This document shows positions 25,842 through 33,376 of a stretch of DNA of 64,000 bases, in pieces (position 1 is the first letter of the stretch; each line of letters starts with the position of its first letter). A program made the translations under genes and the position numbers. The notes under the pieces were generated by a model, which did not search any database, was not told the origin of the DNA, and worked only from the letters and a program-made list of their open reading frames with translations. The stretch is from Pseudacidobacterium ailaaui (GTDB lineage: Bacteria; Acidobacteriota; Terriglobia; Terriglobales; Acidobacteriaceae). Location of the stretch: NCBI RefSeq assembly GCF_000688455.1, contig NZ_JIAL01000001.1, positions 1,023,001 through 1,087,000 on the forward strand, read 5' to 3'.

Positions 25842-25971
25842 GGGAGCAATCGAGGAAACCTGCTCGGTTGGCGCTCGGAAATCGACCGCTGCCACCAGAC
25901 TGGACGCCCCTCGTTTTTCCCTCGGAATCAAAAGCACAAAGACCTCTGTGAATATGGACCTTAAGGCCAGG

Positions 25972-26859
25972 ATGAGAAGACTCTGGATTCAAGCATGTGC
26001 GACGACCTGTTTGCTGCCGGTCCTCACCGGATGCCTGATCCATACCCGCAAGGTCCCTCAGCCCAAGATGCCCAGCGTGGTCCTTTCCGCCGATGCTCAG
26101 CAGCTTGTCAGCAACATCAACCGGCAGTACGACTCTATCCAGACGCTGAACGCCACTGTCGAGTTCCAGGCCACCGTAGGGGGTGAGAAAAAAGGAAAGA
26201 TCACCGACTACACCTCGATCCGAGGCTATATCCTTCTGCGCAAGCCCGAGATGCTGCGCGTGCTGGGGATGCTGCCCGTCATCAGTACACGGGCCTTTGA
26301 TCTGGCCAGCGATGGTGACACTTTCAAGCTCTGGATCCCGCATGAGAACAAGGCCATCGTCGGCACCAATACAGTGACCAAGCCTTCGCCGAATGCTCTT
26401 GAGAACATGCGTCCTTACATTTTCTTTGATTCCCTGCTGATTCACAGCATCGGGCCCGATGATCTGCTCTCGCTCACCACAGACACCCGCACCATCACCG
26501 ACCCCAGGCGAAAGGAGCTCCTGCTCCAGCCTGAATACAATCTGAATGTCTTTAAGCAGGACAGCGGCCAGAGCAATCTACTCATCCCGGCCCGGATCAT
26601 CCATGTGGACCGCACCACCCTGCTGCCCAGCGGCGAAGACATTTACGACAAGGACGGCAACATCCAGACCCAGGCCATCTATGGACCCTACCAGAATTTC
26701 GGCAGCTTCCGTTTCCCCGGCAGTATCACCATCCGGAGGCCGCTTGAGGAATATCAGATTGTGATTACCTTCCAGAAGGTGACCGTCAACCAGCCTCTGC
26801 CAGACGACCAGTTCCAGTTGAAGATTCCCGAGGGCACAAAAATCCAGAAGCTGCCCTAG
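25972..26859 (+). CDS. Lipoprotein with LolA/LolB-like (DUF4292-type) fold
   Basis: A 295-residue lipoprotein. The start at 25972 gives a textbook signal MRRLWIQACATTCLLPVLTGC with lipobox LTGC, and an AAGGCCAGG lies just before it; upstream GTG/ATG codons lack this. The body has a repetitive amphipathic beta pattern (LNATVEFQAT, DYTSIRGYILLRKPEMLRVLG, FDLASDGDTFKLWIP) typical of the LolA/LolB/DUF4292 half-barrel that holds lipids, so an outer-membrane biogenesis role is plausible. That assignment is by fold pattern only. Its stop is directly adjacent (0 bp) to the stop of the convergent XRE-cupin gene. Confidence 0.75.
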   Translation: MRRLWIQACATTCLLPVLTGCLIHTRKVPQPKMPSVVLSADAQQLVSNINRQYDSIQTLNATVEFQATVGGEKKGKITDYTSIRGYILLRKPEMLRVLGMLPVISTRAFDLASDGDTFKLWIPHENKAIVGTNTVTKPSPNALENMRPYIFFDSLLIHSIGPDDLLSLTTDTRTITDPRRKELLLQPEYNLNVFKQDSGQSNLLIPARIIHVDRTTLLPSGEDIYDKDGNIQTQAIYGPYQNFGSFRFPGSITIRRPLEEYQIVITFQKVTVNQPLPDDQFQLKIPEGTKIQKLP

Positions 26860-27636
26860 CTAAATCTTGGCCCGCATCTCCTGCCCAGCGCCAGAAGACG
26901 TCGGCACCACCGGCCTTGTCGCGGCCACCCCGGTGGTCTTTCCACCTTGCGACGCCGCGCTTCCGACCGGAGCACCCATCGGCCGCAGATGCACCGCCGG
27001 TTGATGCACGGTGGGCTGGTGCATACTCACGATAATGGCTTTGGCGGGGTCCTTTCCCGCACATCGATAAGAGTGAGGGGTACTGGCGTCAAAATAAACG
27101 CCGTCGCCTGCTTCGAGTACGTGGAGCTTTTCTCCGTGTCGGATCTCCAGCTCACCTTCGAGCACATAAAGAAATTCATATCCCGGATGCACATGGGACT
27201 GAATCGGAACCGGCTTCTTTACCGGGATAAACTCCGCATAGTATGGATCCAGCTGCCGGTCTGGCACCATATAGCCCATGCTTTCAAAGTAATAAGTGGG
27301 GTCATCTACGCCTGTCTGAGGAAGGCGCACACGATCACTCTTTTTGTGGATGCGGAAGACGGTATGCGGCTCGCTTTCAAAGAAGTAAGAAAGGTCTTTG
27401 CCAAAGACCATCGCAATGCGCGCAAGGTTGCGCAGCGTCGGCACCACCCGTCCGGTTTCAAGCTGGGACAGAAAGCTGGCAGACAGGCCCGTGTGCCGGC
27501 CCAGCTCCACCAGTCCCATGGACTTTTTCAGCCGCAGCCTCTTGATCCGCTCGCCGATATGCTTTTCGGCAATAAAGGATTCCGCACTTCCGGGGTCAAT
27601 CGAAGACCGTTCTGCTTCCGGCCGTTTGCTTTTCAT
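26860..27636 (-). CDS. XRE-family transcriptional regulator with cupin sensor domain
   Basis: A 258-residue regulator. Residues ~30-90 are a helix-turn-helix (IGERIKRLRLKKSMGLVELGRHTGLSASFLSQLE...PTLRNLARIAMVFG). Residues ~140-215 form a cupin barrel (VPIQSHVHPGYEFLYVLEGELEIRHG, GDGVYFDASTPHSYRC) with the usual His and Glu metal ligands. Such proteins (PuuR/HipB-cupin type) sense a small molecule and repress metabolic genes. The C-terminal ~40 residues are a low-complexity His/Pro/Gly tail, unusual for the family. The start at 27636 follows a G-rich stretch. It is divergent from the TIGR01777 epimerase, so one of its targets could be that operon; this is inference. Confidence 0.88.
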   Translation of the reverse strand: MKSKRPEAERSSIDPGSAESFIAEKHIGERIKRLRLKKSMGLVELGRHTGLSASFLSQLETGRVVPTLRNLARIAMVFGKDLSYFFESEPHTVFRIHKKSDRVRLPQTGVDDPTYYFESMGYMVPDRQLDPYYAEFIPVKKPVPIQSHVHPGYEFLYVLEGELEIRHGEKLHVLEAGDGVYFDASTPHSYRCAGKDPAKAIIVSMHQPTVHQPAVHLRPMGAPVGSAASQGGKTTGVAATRPVVPTSSGAGQEMRAKI

Positions 27637-27835
27637 CTGACACCCCCACCCTCTAAGCACATGGATGCCGGGAAATCCCTGGATATGTTGCCTGCATGAA
27701 AAACTGTTTCAGGCATACACAATCGATGAATTTCCGTCAAGCCCGTCTTTATACGCATCTTACGTAGCATTACGCAACTTTCTCGTCTTCTGGATGTCAT
27801 TTCAATGTCATTTCTCTGTCCCTAGGGAAGGAAAC

Positions 27836-28726
27836 ATGCATGTACTCGTCAGTGGCGCTTCCGGACTCATTGGTTCAGCACTCGTGCGTCGTCTGGAGTC
27901 GCGCGGTTCCAGTGTGCTGCGCCTCGTCCGTCGACAGCAGGGTAAACCGGGAGAGCTCTCCTTCCCTGAAGAGGGCAAAGCACCGCAAATCAGTGGTTTA
28001 ACGGCGGCCATCCATCTTGCTGGAGCAGGGATTGCCTCCCACCGCTGGACCGCTGCCTATAAGCAAGAGATCCTGGAGAGCCGGGTCCGGCCAACGCGCA
28101 GGCTGGCCGAGTGGCTGGCAAGCCAGCAGGACCTCCCGCAGTTGCTGATCTGCGCCTCCGCCATAGGTATTTACGGAGACCGCGGCGAAGAGGTCCTTAC
28201 CGAGGACGCTGCCGCGGGAGATGGCTTCCTGGCCGAGACCTGCCAGGCCTGGGAGGCTGCAGCCCAACCGGCGCGCGATGCCGGAATCCGCACCGTGCAT
28301 CTTCGTTTTGGGATTGTCCTGGCGGCGCAAGGTGGTGCTTTGGCCAAAATGCTCCCGGCCTTTCGCCTGGGACTCGGCGGCAGACTGGGGAGCGGGAAAC
28401 AGTGGATGAGTTGGGTTGCGCTGGAAGATGTTCTCCGTACCATTACTTTCGTCATGGAAAATAGCGCCATCTCCGGGCCTGTAAACACAACAGCCCCTCA
28501 TCCGGTCATCAATGCGGCATTTACTCATGCCCTGGCCAGCGTCCTGCACCGGCCCGCTCTGCTCCCCGTCCCAGCCTTTGCCCTGCGCATGGCCCTGGGC
28601 GAAATGGCAGACGAGGGCCTGCTCGCAAGCACCCGCGCCGTCCCGCAAAAACTTGAACAGGCTGGTTTTCTCTTCGCCTGTCCGCATCTGCACGACGCGC
28701 TCTCTGCTACGCTGAAAAGGGAATGA
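27836..28726 (+). CDS. TIGR01777-family NAD(P)-dependent epimerase/dehydratase
   Basis: A 296-residue extended SDR protein related to E. coli YfcH and the SulA-like family. It has the N-terminal nucleotide site VLVSGASGLIGSALVRRLESRG, AAIHLAGAGIASHRWTAAYK, ICASAIGIYGDRGEE, TVHLRFGIVLAAQGGALAKMLPAF and the WMSWVALEDVL segment. The DUF1731-like C terminus is also present (RPALLPVPAFALRMALGEMADEGLLASTRAVPQKLEQAGF). The start at 27836 is preceded by GGGAAGGA. The stop overlaps the next start by 4 nt (ATGA), so the downstream lipoprotein is translationally coupled. The substrate is unknown for the whole family. Confidence 0.92.
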   Translation: MHVLVSGASGLIGSALVRRLESRGSSVLRLVRRQQGKPGELSFPEEGKAPQISGLTAAIHLAGAGIASHRWTAAYKQEILESRVRPTRRLAEWLASQQDLPQLLICASAIGIYGDRGEEVLTEDAAAGDGFLAETCQAWEAAAQPARDAGIRTVHLRFGIVLAAQGGALAKMLPAFRLGLGGRLGSGKQWMSWVALEDVLRTITFVMENSAISGPVNTTAPHPVINAAFTHALASVLHRPALLPVPAFALRMALGEMADEGLLASTRAVPQKLEQAGFLFACPHLHDALSATLKRE

Positions 28727-29814
28727 GACTGAGGGCGAGTACATTTTCTGGCGAATTCATCCTGCTCGCCCTGCTTCTGCTGCTGACCTCCTGCGGACTG
28801 GAGTCCGCCCCTCACCCGCCCAGTCTCTATCTGCCCCAACCTGTCACAGACCTGACCGCCGAACGCATCGGCAATGAGGTCCACCTGCACTGGACCATGC
28901 CCAAGCGCTCCACGGACCGCGTCAAGCTGGAGGGCCTTCAGCAGGCGGTCCTGTGCCGCGGCCTCGCCGGCACCCCCTGCGAACGAGTAGGAAAAGCGGC
29001 CTATGCGCCCGGAGCGGCAGCCGACTTCACAGACCATCTCCCGACCAGCCTGGTCTCTGGCCCGCCGCAACTGCTTGTCTACACCGTCGAGCTGACCAAT
29101 AGGAAGGGACATTCCGCCGGCGCTTCCAATCCCGCTTACACCGCCGCCGGAGCAGCTCCGGAAAGCATCACCGGTCTTTCAGCCGAGGTCCATGCCGACG
29201 GCATTCTGCTTCGCTGGCAGCCAGCTCAAGGAGCGGGAAACTTCGTCCGCCTGGATCGTGTCCTGACCAACCCGCACCAGACCTCCTCTGACTCCATGGC
29301 CGGCGTTCCCCCGCCGGTGGAACAGAAACTCGAAACTGCTTATGCGGCCAACCATGACCCCGGGGGCACGCTGGACGAAGATGCGGCATTGGATTTTATC
29401 TACCGCTACACCGCGCAGCGCGTGGCAACGTTTGAATCCGGCAGCCACAAGGTGGAAGTGGCCAGCACTCCGAGTGGACCGATTGTGGTCAACGCCCGCG
29501 ATGTTTTTCCTCCTGCCGTACCGACAGGACTGGCCACTGTCGCCAATCCTGAAGGCCATTCGATTGACCTTTCGTGGACGCCGGACCAGGAAAGCGATCT
29601 TGCCGGATACATCGTCTACCGTCGCGAAGCCGGGTCCAATGCCGCTCCGGTGCGCATTTCGCCCGCACAGCCCATCACCGCACCTGCATTCTCTGACACA
29701 CCCGTAAAATCCGGCCTGCGCTACGCATATTCTGTGAGCGCCATCGATAAAGACCATAACGAAAGCGCCCGCTCGGCAGAAGTAGAAGAGACCCTGCCGC
29801 AGCAGCAAGAATGA
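28723..29814 (+). CDS. Lipoprotein with fibronectin type III-like domains
   Basis: A 363-residue lipoprotein with signal peptide and lipobox (FILLALLLLLTSC, Cys ~25). Two or three beta-sandwich segments resemble FnIII repeats: VTDLTAERIGNEVHLHWTMP, SITGLSAEVHADGILLRWQPA and PTGLATVANPEGHSIDLSWTPDQESDLAGYIVYRREAG, the last followed by YAYSVSAIDKDHNESARSAEV. Such domains mediate protein or carbohydrate contacts on the cell surface; no enzyme motif is seen. It overlaps the epimerase gene by 4 nt and is followed after 7 bp by the FAH-family gene, so this looks like a four-gene operon with transaldolase. Confidence 0.82.
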   Translation: MRLRASTFSGEFILLALLLLLTSCGLESAPHPPSLYLPQPVTDLTAERIGNEVHLHWTMPKRSTDRVKLEGLQQAVLCRGLAGTPCERVGKAAYAPGAAADFTDHLPTSLVSGPPQLLVYTVELTNRKGHSAGASNPAYTAAGAAPESITGLSAEVHADGILLRWQPAQGAGNFVRLDRVLTNPHQTSSDSMAGVPPPVEQKLETAYAANHDPGGTLDEDAALDFIYRYTAQRVATFESGSHKVEVASTPSGPIVVNARDVFPPAVPTGLATVANPEGHSIDLSWTPDQESDLAGYIVYRREAGSNAAPVRISPAQPITAPAFSDTPVKSGLRYAYSVSAIDKDHNESARSAEVEETLPQQQE

Positions 29815-29821
29815 TGACACG

Positions 29822-30613
29822 ATGAAATACTGCCGTTTTCTCCTGGATTCCTACCCTCAATATGGCGAAGTGATAGACCGCGACGGGACGCCCTGGATTG
29901 TGCGGCTTCTTCCGCCGTTTGAAGAAGACCCGTGGACAAAACCTTCCAGCTCGCGTTTTACGCCCCTCCCGCTCGACCAGGCAAAGCTGCTGCCACCCAC
30001 CCTGCCCTCCAAAATCGTTTGCGTGGGCAGAAACTACCGTGAGCACGCGGCCGAGCTGGGCAATGAAGTCCCGAAAGAGCCGCTGATTTTTCTCAAGGCC
30101 CCCTCCTCACTCATCGGCCATCAACAGGAAATCCGCCTTCCTTCCCTTTCTCAGCGTGTGGATTTTGAGGGCGAGCTGGCCCTCGTCATCGGCAAACGAT
30201 GCTCCAAACTCGGCCCGGATGACGATGTGCGCTCTTTCATTCGCGGATACACCATCGTCAATGACGTGACCGCTCGCGACCTGCAAAAGCCTGACGGCCA
30301 GTGGTGGCGCGCCAAAGGCTTTGATACCTTCTGCCCCGTGGGGCCGATTGTGACCGATGAGGTTGATCCGGAAGCAGGCCTCACCGTCCAGACACGTTTG
30401 AACGGCGAGCTGAAGCAGAGCGGAAATACCCGTGATTTCATCTTCCCCATCGCGCATCTGCTGCGCCACATTACCGCTGCAATGACGTTGTACCCCGGCG
30501 ACCTGGTCCCGACCGGGACCCCTTCCGGTGTCTCTGCCATGCAGCCCGGCGATACGGTAGAGGTCACGATTGACGGCATCGCAACACTCTCCAACCCCGT
30601 AATCATGGGATAA
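29822..30613 (+). CDS. Fumarylacetoacetate hydrolase family protein
   Basis: A 263-residue FAH-superfamily enzyme that hydrolyses or decarboxylates beta-diketo or related acids using a divalent metal. Diagnostic segments are [31 protein letters not shown], the metal-binding [46 protein letters not shown], and [23 protein letters not shown]. The length and order are complete. It fits in the operon with the upstream epimerase and lipoprotein and the downstream transaldolase (62 bp). The exact substrate (acylpyruvate, oxaloacetate or a homoprotocatechuate intermediate) cannot be decided from sequence. Confidence 0.92.
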   Translation: MKYCRFLLDSYPQYGEVIDRDGTPWIVRLLPPFEEDPWTKPSSSRFTPLPLDQAKLLPPTLPSKIVCVGRNYREHAAELGNEVPKEPLIFLKAPSSLIGHQQEIRLPSLSQRVDFEGELALVIGKRCSKLGPDDDVRSFIRGYTIVNDVTARDLQKPDGQWWRAKGFDTFCPVGPIVTDEVDPEAGLTVQTRLNGELKQSGNTRDFIFPIAHLLRHITAAMTLYPGDLVPTGTPSGVSAMQPGDTVEVTIDGIATLSNPVIMG

Positions 30614-30675
30614 TGAAAGAGACCGCGATTCGCTCTGCGGCATCCAAACAAGAGAGACCCGCGCCAGGAGGAACC

Positions 30676-31680
30676 ATGCCGAAGACCCTGCTTGAACAAC
30701 TCCGCGCAATGACCACCGTCGTTGCTGATACCGGAGACATTGAAGCCATTGAGAAAGTCAAGCCGCAGGATGCGACCACCAACCCGTCCCTGATTACCGC
30801 CGCCGCGCAGATGCCGCAGTATCAATCCATTGTGGATGGGGTGCTGCTGGATGCCCATAAGCAGCTCGGCGAAGGGGCCAGCGACAAGGACGTGGCGAAC
30901 CTTGCCTTCAAACATCTGGCCATCGAGTTTGGCAAGCGGATCCTGCAGATCATCCCAGGGCGCGTTTCCACCGAAGTAGATGCTCGCCTCTCCTATGACA
31001 CCGAAGGCACCATCAAGACTGCCCGCGAGATCATCTCCCTCTATGAGAAGGCCGGAATTTCCCGCGAACGCATCCTGATCAAGATTGCTTCCACCTGGGA
31101 AGGCATTCGCGCCGCTGAGCAACTGGAAAAAGAAGGAATCCACTGCAACCTGACCCTTCTTTTCGGACTCCATCAGGCCATTGCCTGTGCGGAAGCCGGT
31201 GTGACCCTGATTTCCCCCTTCGTCGGACGCATTCTCGACTGGTACAAGAAAAACACGGGCAAGGACTACAAGGGCGCGGAAGACCCTGGAGTCCAGTCCG
31301 TTACCCGCATCTACAACTACTTCAAAAAGTTTGGTTACAAAACCCAGGTCATGGGCGCCAGCTTCCGCAACACGGGTGAAATCATCGAGCTGGCCGGCTG
31401 CGACCTGCTGACCATCTCTCCGCAGCTGCTGCATGAGCTTGACTCTACCCAGGGAGAACTGCCGCGGAAGCTGGATCCGGAAAAGGCCAAAGCTGCGGAC
31501 ATTCAGAAGATCCCCATGGACAAGGCGACCTTCGATAAAATGCACGCCGAAGACAAGATGGCCTCGGACAAGCTGTCGGAAGGCATCGAAGGCTTCAGCA
31601 AGGCCCTTGAAAATCTTGAGCAGCTGCTGGCCAAGCGGCTGGCTGAGATCGAATCACGCCAGACCGTCAGTGCAGACTGA
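30676..31680 (+). CDS. tal: Transaldolase
   Basis: A 334-residue pentose-phosphate enzyme that transfers a dihydroxyacetone unit between sugar phosphates in the cytoplasm. The start at 30676 ([20 protein letters not shown]) is supported by AGGAGGA 6 nt upstream and by family alignment; an upstream in-frame ATG is rejected. The Schiff-base Lys136 lies in [23 protein letters not shown] and [15 protein letters not shown] are also conserved. It is of the TalB (long) type. A strong terminator follows at 31703. It is the last gene of the likely epimerase-lipoprotein-FAH-tal run. Confidence 0.96.
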   Translation: MPKTLLEQLRAMTTVVADTGDIEAIEKVKPQDATTNPSLITAAAQMPQYQSIVDGVLLDAHKQLGEGASDKDVANLAFKHLAIEFGKRILQIIPGRVSTEVDARLSYDTEGTIKTAREIISLYEKAGISRERILIKIASTWEGIRAAEQLEKEGIHCNLTLLFGLHQAIACAEAGVTLISPFVGRILDWYKKNTGKDYKGAEDPGVQSVTRIYNYFKKFGYKTQVMGASFRNTGEIIELAGCDLLTISPQLLHELDSTQGELPRKLDPEKAKAADIQKIPMDKATFDKMHAEDKMASDKLSEGIEGFSKALENLEQLLAKRLAEIESRQTVSAD

Positions 31681-31702
31681 ATCTCCCTTGAGCACTTCAA
31701 AC

Positions 31703-31732
31703 AAAGGCGGCCCTCCGGCCGCCTTTTCCCTT
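31703..31732. terminator. Intrinsic terminator, probably bidirectional (tal / ICMT-like gene)
   Basis: Perfect 10-bp arms AAAGGCGGCC (31703-31712) and GGCCGCCTTT (31717-31726), with a CTCC loop, are followed by T/C-rich sequence on the plus strand. The minus strand also runs into TTTGTTTG, so it can end the convergent gene too. Confidence 0.85.
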
Positions 31733-31733
31733 T

Positions 31734-32480
31734 TCAACCCGGCTCGGAAAGGACCAGTTTCTCCGCCGGAAGCATCGCCCGGACTACCAGCGACACACCA
31801 AAGCAGATCAGTACACACTTCAACAGAAGCCAGGCATTGTAGCGCCAAGCCAGGACCGCAAAGCAGATGGTGGTGGAAAGGTAGTAGCCCTCCGCCACGA
31901 CTGCCCTGCCCCATTGCGGCCGCCTTCCATGCCCTGGGACACGTGCGTGCAGACTCCACCCCAGGCGCGGCACGCGCTCCCGGTAGGCGCGATATGGCTC
32001 GCCCTGCTGCGCGAGAAGGTGGGCCTCCTCGGCCAGAATGAGACGAAAAAAGAAGACCATCTCCGCCAAGAGAAAGAAAATGGCCCCGCTCGGAGGCATG
32101 AGCAGCGCAACTGCCACGGAAAACAGCAGGCTGCCCAGATACAGTGGGTTCCGTGTGTGACGATAGGGGCCGTCCGCAAGAACGCTTCCTGCATACAGCG
32201 CTGGGCTTAACACCACCCCCGCACCCAGGTACGCCGTCCCCCACACGCGCAGAAAGGTCCCTGCGCAGGCCGCCGCCAGGGCCACTCCGGTAACCCCTAG
32301 CGTCGCAGTATCTAAAGAGAACCAGTGCGCGCTGGCCAGTGCTCCGGAAAGCTCCAGCCAGGCCGTGGTCGTAGGAGACGGACTTCCCGTATAACGCGAC
32401 CAGGGTGACCAGAAGCCCAGCGTGTAGATGGCAAAGACAATCGCCACGCGGTGGCGAAATTCAAAGGAGGTGGCCTTCAT
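31734..32480 (-). CDS. Isoprenylcysteine carboxyl methyltransferase (ICMT/PEMT)-like membrane protein
   Basis: A 248-residue polytopic membrane protein with about six to seven hydrophobic segments. The ICMT/PEMT core is visible: a GPYRHTRNPLYLGSLLFSVAVALL helix region, then AEEAHLLAQQGEPYRAYRERVPRL, the SAM-binding signature of this family. Bacterial members methylate unknown membrane or small substrates; none has prenylated CaaX proteins as a known target. The start at 32480 follows AAGGA; an upstream 16-codon extension is rejected. It is divergent from a PadR regulator whose palindromic operator has a half-site copy facing this gene (32528-32539), so PadR control is plausible. Confidence 0.82.
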   Translation of the reverse strand: MKATSFEFRHRVAIVFAIYTLGFWSPWSRYTGSPSPTTTAWLELSGALASAHWFSLDTATLGVTGVALAAACAGTFLRVWGTAYLGAGVVLSPALYAGSVLADGPYRHTRNPLYLGSLLFSVAVALLMPPSGAIFFLLAEMVFFFRLILAEEAHLLAQQGEPYRAYRERVPRLGWSLHARVPGHGRRPQWGRAVVAEGYYLSTTICFAVLAWRYNAWLLLKCVLICFGVSLVVRAMLPAEKLVLSEPG

Positions 32481-32527
32481 TGGGGAATCCTTGAGGTCCA
32501 GCCTACAGCAAGAGCGTCGCGCTCCCA

Positions 32528-32539
32528 AGATATATCGGG
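32528..32539 (-). promoter_or_regulatory. Half-site copy of the PadR palindrome, facing the ICMT-like gene
   Basis: Read on the minus strand this is CCGATATATCTT, matching 11 of 12 bases of the palindrome half TCGATATATCTT at 32564-32575. It sits 47 bp upstream of the ICMT-like start. Confidence 0.5.
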
Positions 32540-32562
32540 AGCATTTGCTTTTTCGACTGTTT

Positions 32563-32588
32563 TTCGATATATCTTAAGTTATATCGAA
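32563..32588. promoter_or_regulatory. 26-bp palindrome upstream of padR (putative PadR operator)
   Basis: Arms TTCGATATA (32563-32571) and TATATCGAA (32580-32588) surround TCTTAAGT; 12 of 13 base pairs across the dyad match. It overlaps the ribosome-binding site GAAGGAG (32586-32592), 7 nt before the ATG at 32600. This placement suggests autorepression. Confidence 0.7.
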
Positions 32589-32599
32589 GGAGTATTTTT

Positions 32600-33193
32600 A
32601 TGTTTGAATCTTTTTCTCACCCCGAAGGTGGATCATGCAGCCCCTGGAAACACTTCCGTCGTCGCCGCGGCTGGTTTGCTGAGGCCGGTGAGTTCTGGGG
32701 ACGGCATGGTCACCGCTTTGGCGGGGACTTCGGCGGCCGCCTCTTTGATCACGGCGAGCTGCGCTATGTCATCCTGCAGATGATCGCCGAAAAACCCAGC
32801 TACGGGTATGAGCTGATCAAGGCCATTGGCGAGCGCCTCTCCGGGGTCTACTCCCCCAGCGCTGGAGTTGTCTATCCCACCCTGACCCTGCTTGAAGAGG
32901 AAGGGCTGGCGACGGTCACTTTCGCCGAGGGTGGCAAAAAGCTCTACAGCATTACCGAGGCCGGACGACAGGAGCTGAAGGCCAACCAGGCGCTGGTGGA
33001 TGCCATCTTCCACCGCATGGACAAAGTGGGCGCGGCCTTTGGGCGCGGTCGCTCGCCGCAGCTCATGCGCGCCATGCAGAACTTCAAGCTGGCCCTCAAA
33101 CTGCGCTTTGCCAAAGGCGACCTTACTCCAGAAAAGATCAGCAAAATTGCGGAGATCATGGATGCAGCCGCAAAGCAAATCGAATCGCTCTGA
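32600..33193 (+). CDS. PadR-family transcriptional regulator
   Basis: A 197-residue winged-helix regulator. After an unusual ~50-residue His/Gly/Arg/Trp-rich N-terminal extension comes the PadR core: HGELRYVILQMIAEKPSYGYELIKAIGERLSGVYSPSAGVVYPTLTLLEEEGLA, then VTFAEGGKKLYSITEAGRQEL (the wing). A helical dimerisation region follows to the C terminus. The ATG at 32600 has GAAGGAG 7 nt upstream. A near-perfect palindrome directly before the start indicates autoregulation. The likely second target is the divergent ICMT-like gene. A 53-codon coiled-coil gene overlaps its 3' end. Confidence 0.92.
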   Translation: MFESFSHPEGGSCSPWKHFRRRRGWFAEAGEFWGRHGHRFGGDFGGRLFDHGELRYVILQMIAEKPSYGYELIKAIGERLSGVYSPSAGVVYPTLTLLEEEGLATVTFAEGGKKLYSITEAGRQELKANQALVDAIFHRMDKVGAAFGRGRSPQLMRAMQNFKLALKLRFAKGDLTPEKISKIAEIMDAAAKQIESL

Positions 33194-33323
33194 AGAAGAT
33201 GCACTGCTTGAGCGCCTTTATGAGCTTGAGGTGAAAAATGCTCAGCTCCAGACGCTCGTTGTCGAGCTGCTGGACAAAAACGAACGTCTGCGCATGGCGC
33301 TGGAGCAGACGGCTTCCTTTTAA
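33162..33323 (+). CDS. Small coiled-coil protein overlapping padR
   Basis: The 53-codon frame starts 32 bp inside padR with a GGAG 8 nt before its ATG. From residue ~10 it is a clean heptad-type helix (EEDALLERLYELEVKN, LQTLVVELLDKNERLRMAL) with Leu/Val at a and d positions, about 40 residues long. It is not recognised as a named family. It could be a dimerisation partner or modulator co-translated with PadR. The protein-like part extends about 130 nt beyond the padR stop, so it is not simply a shadow frame. Confidence 0.5.
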   Translation: MQPQSKSNRSEEDALLERLYELEVKNAQLQTLVVELLDKNERLRMALEQTASF

Positions 33324-33360
33324 AAAAAAACAAGACCCGGAGAGTGGCCGTCCCCGGGTC
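33322..33360 (-). terminator. Intrinsic terminator of clpB
   Basis: On the minus strand the arms GACCCGG and CCGGGTC (33354-33360 and 33334-33340) are followed by TTG and a run of nine T (complement of the A-tract at 33322-33330). Confidence 0.8.
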
Positions 33361-33376
33361 GATCGGGTGCCGCGGT

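Noticed and set aside
30151-31545. 464-codon minus-strand frame opposite the FAH and transaldolase genes
   Set aside because: It spans two well-supported genes in antisense and resembles no protein family.
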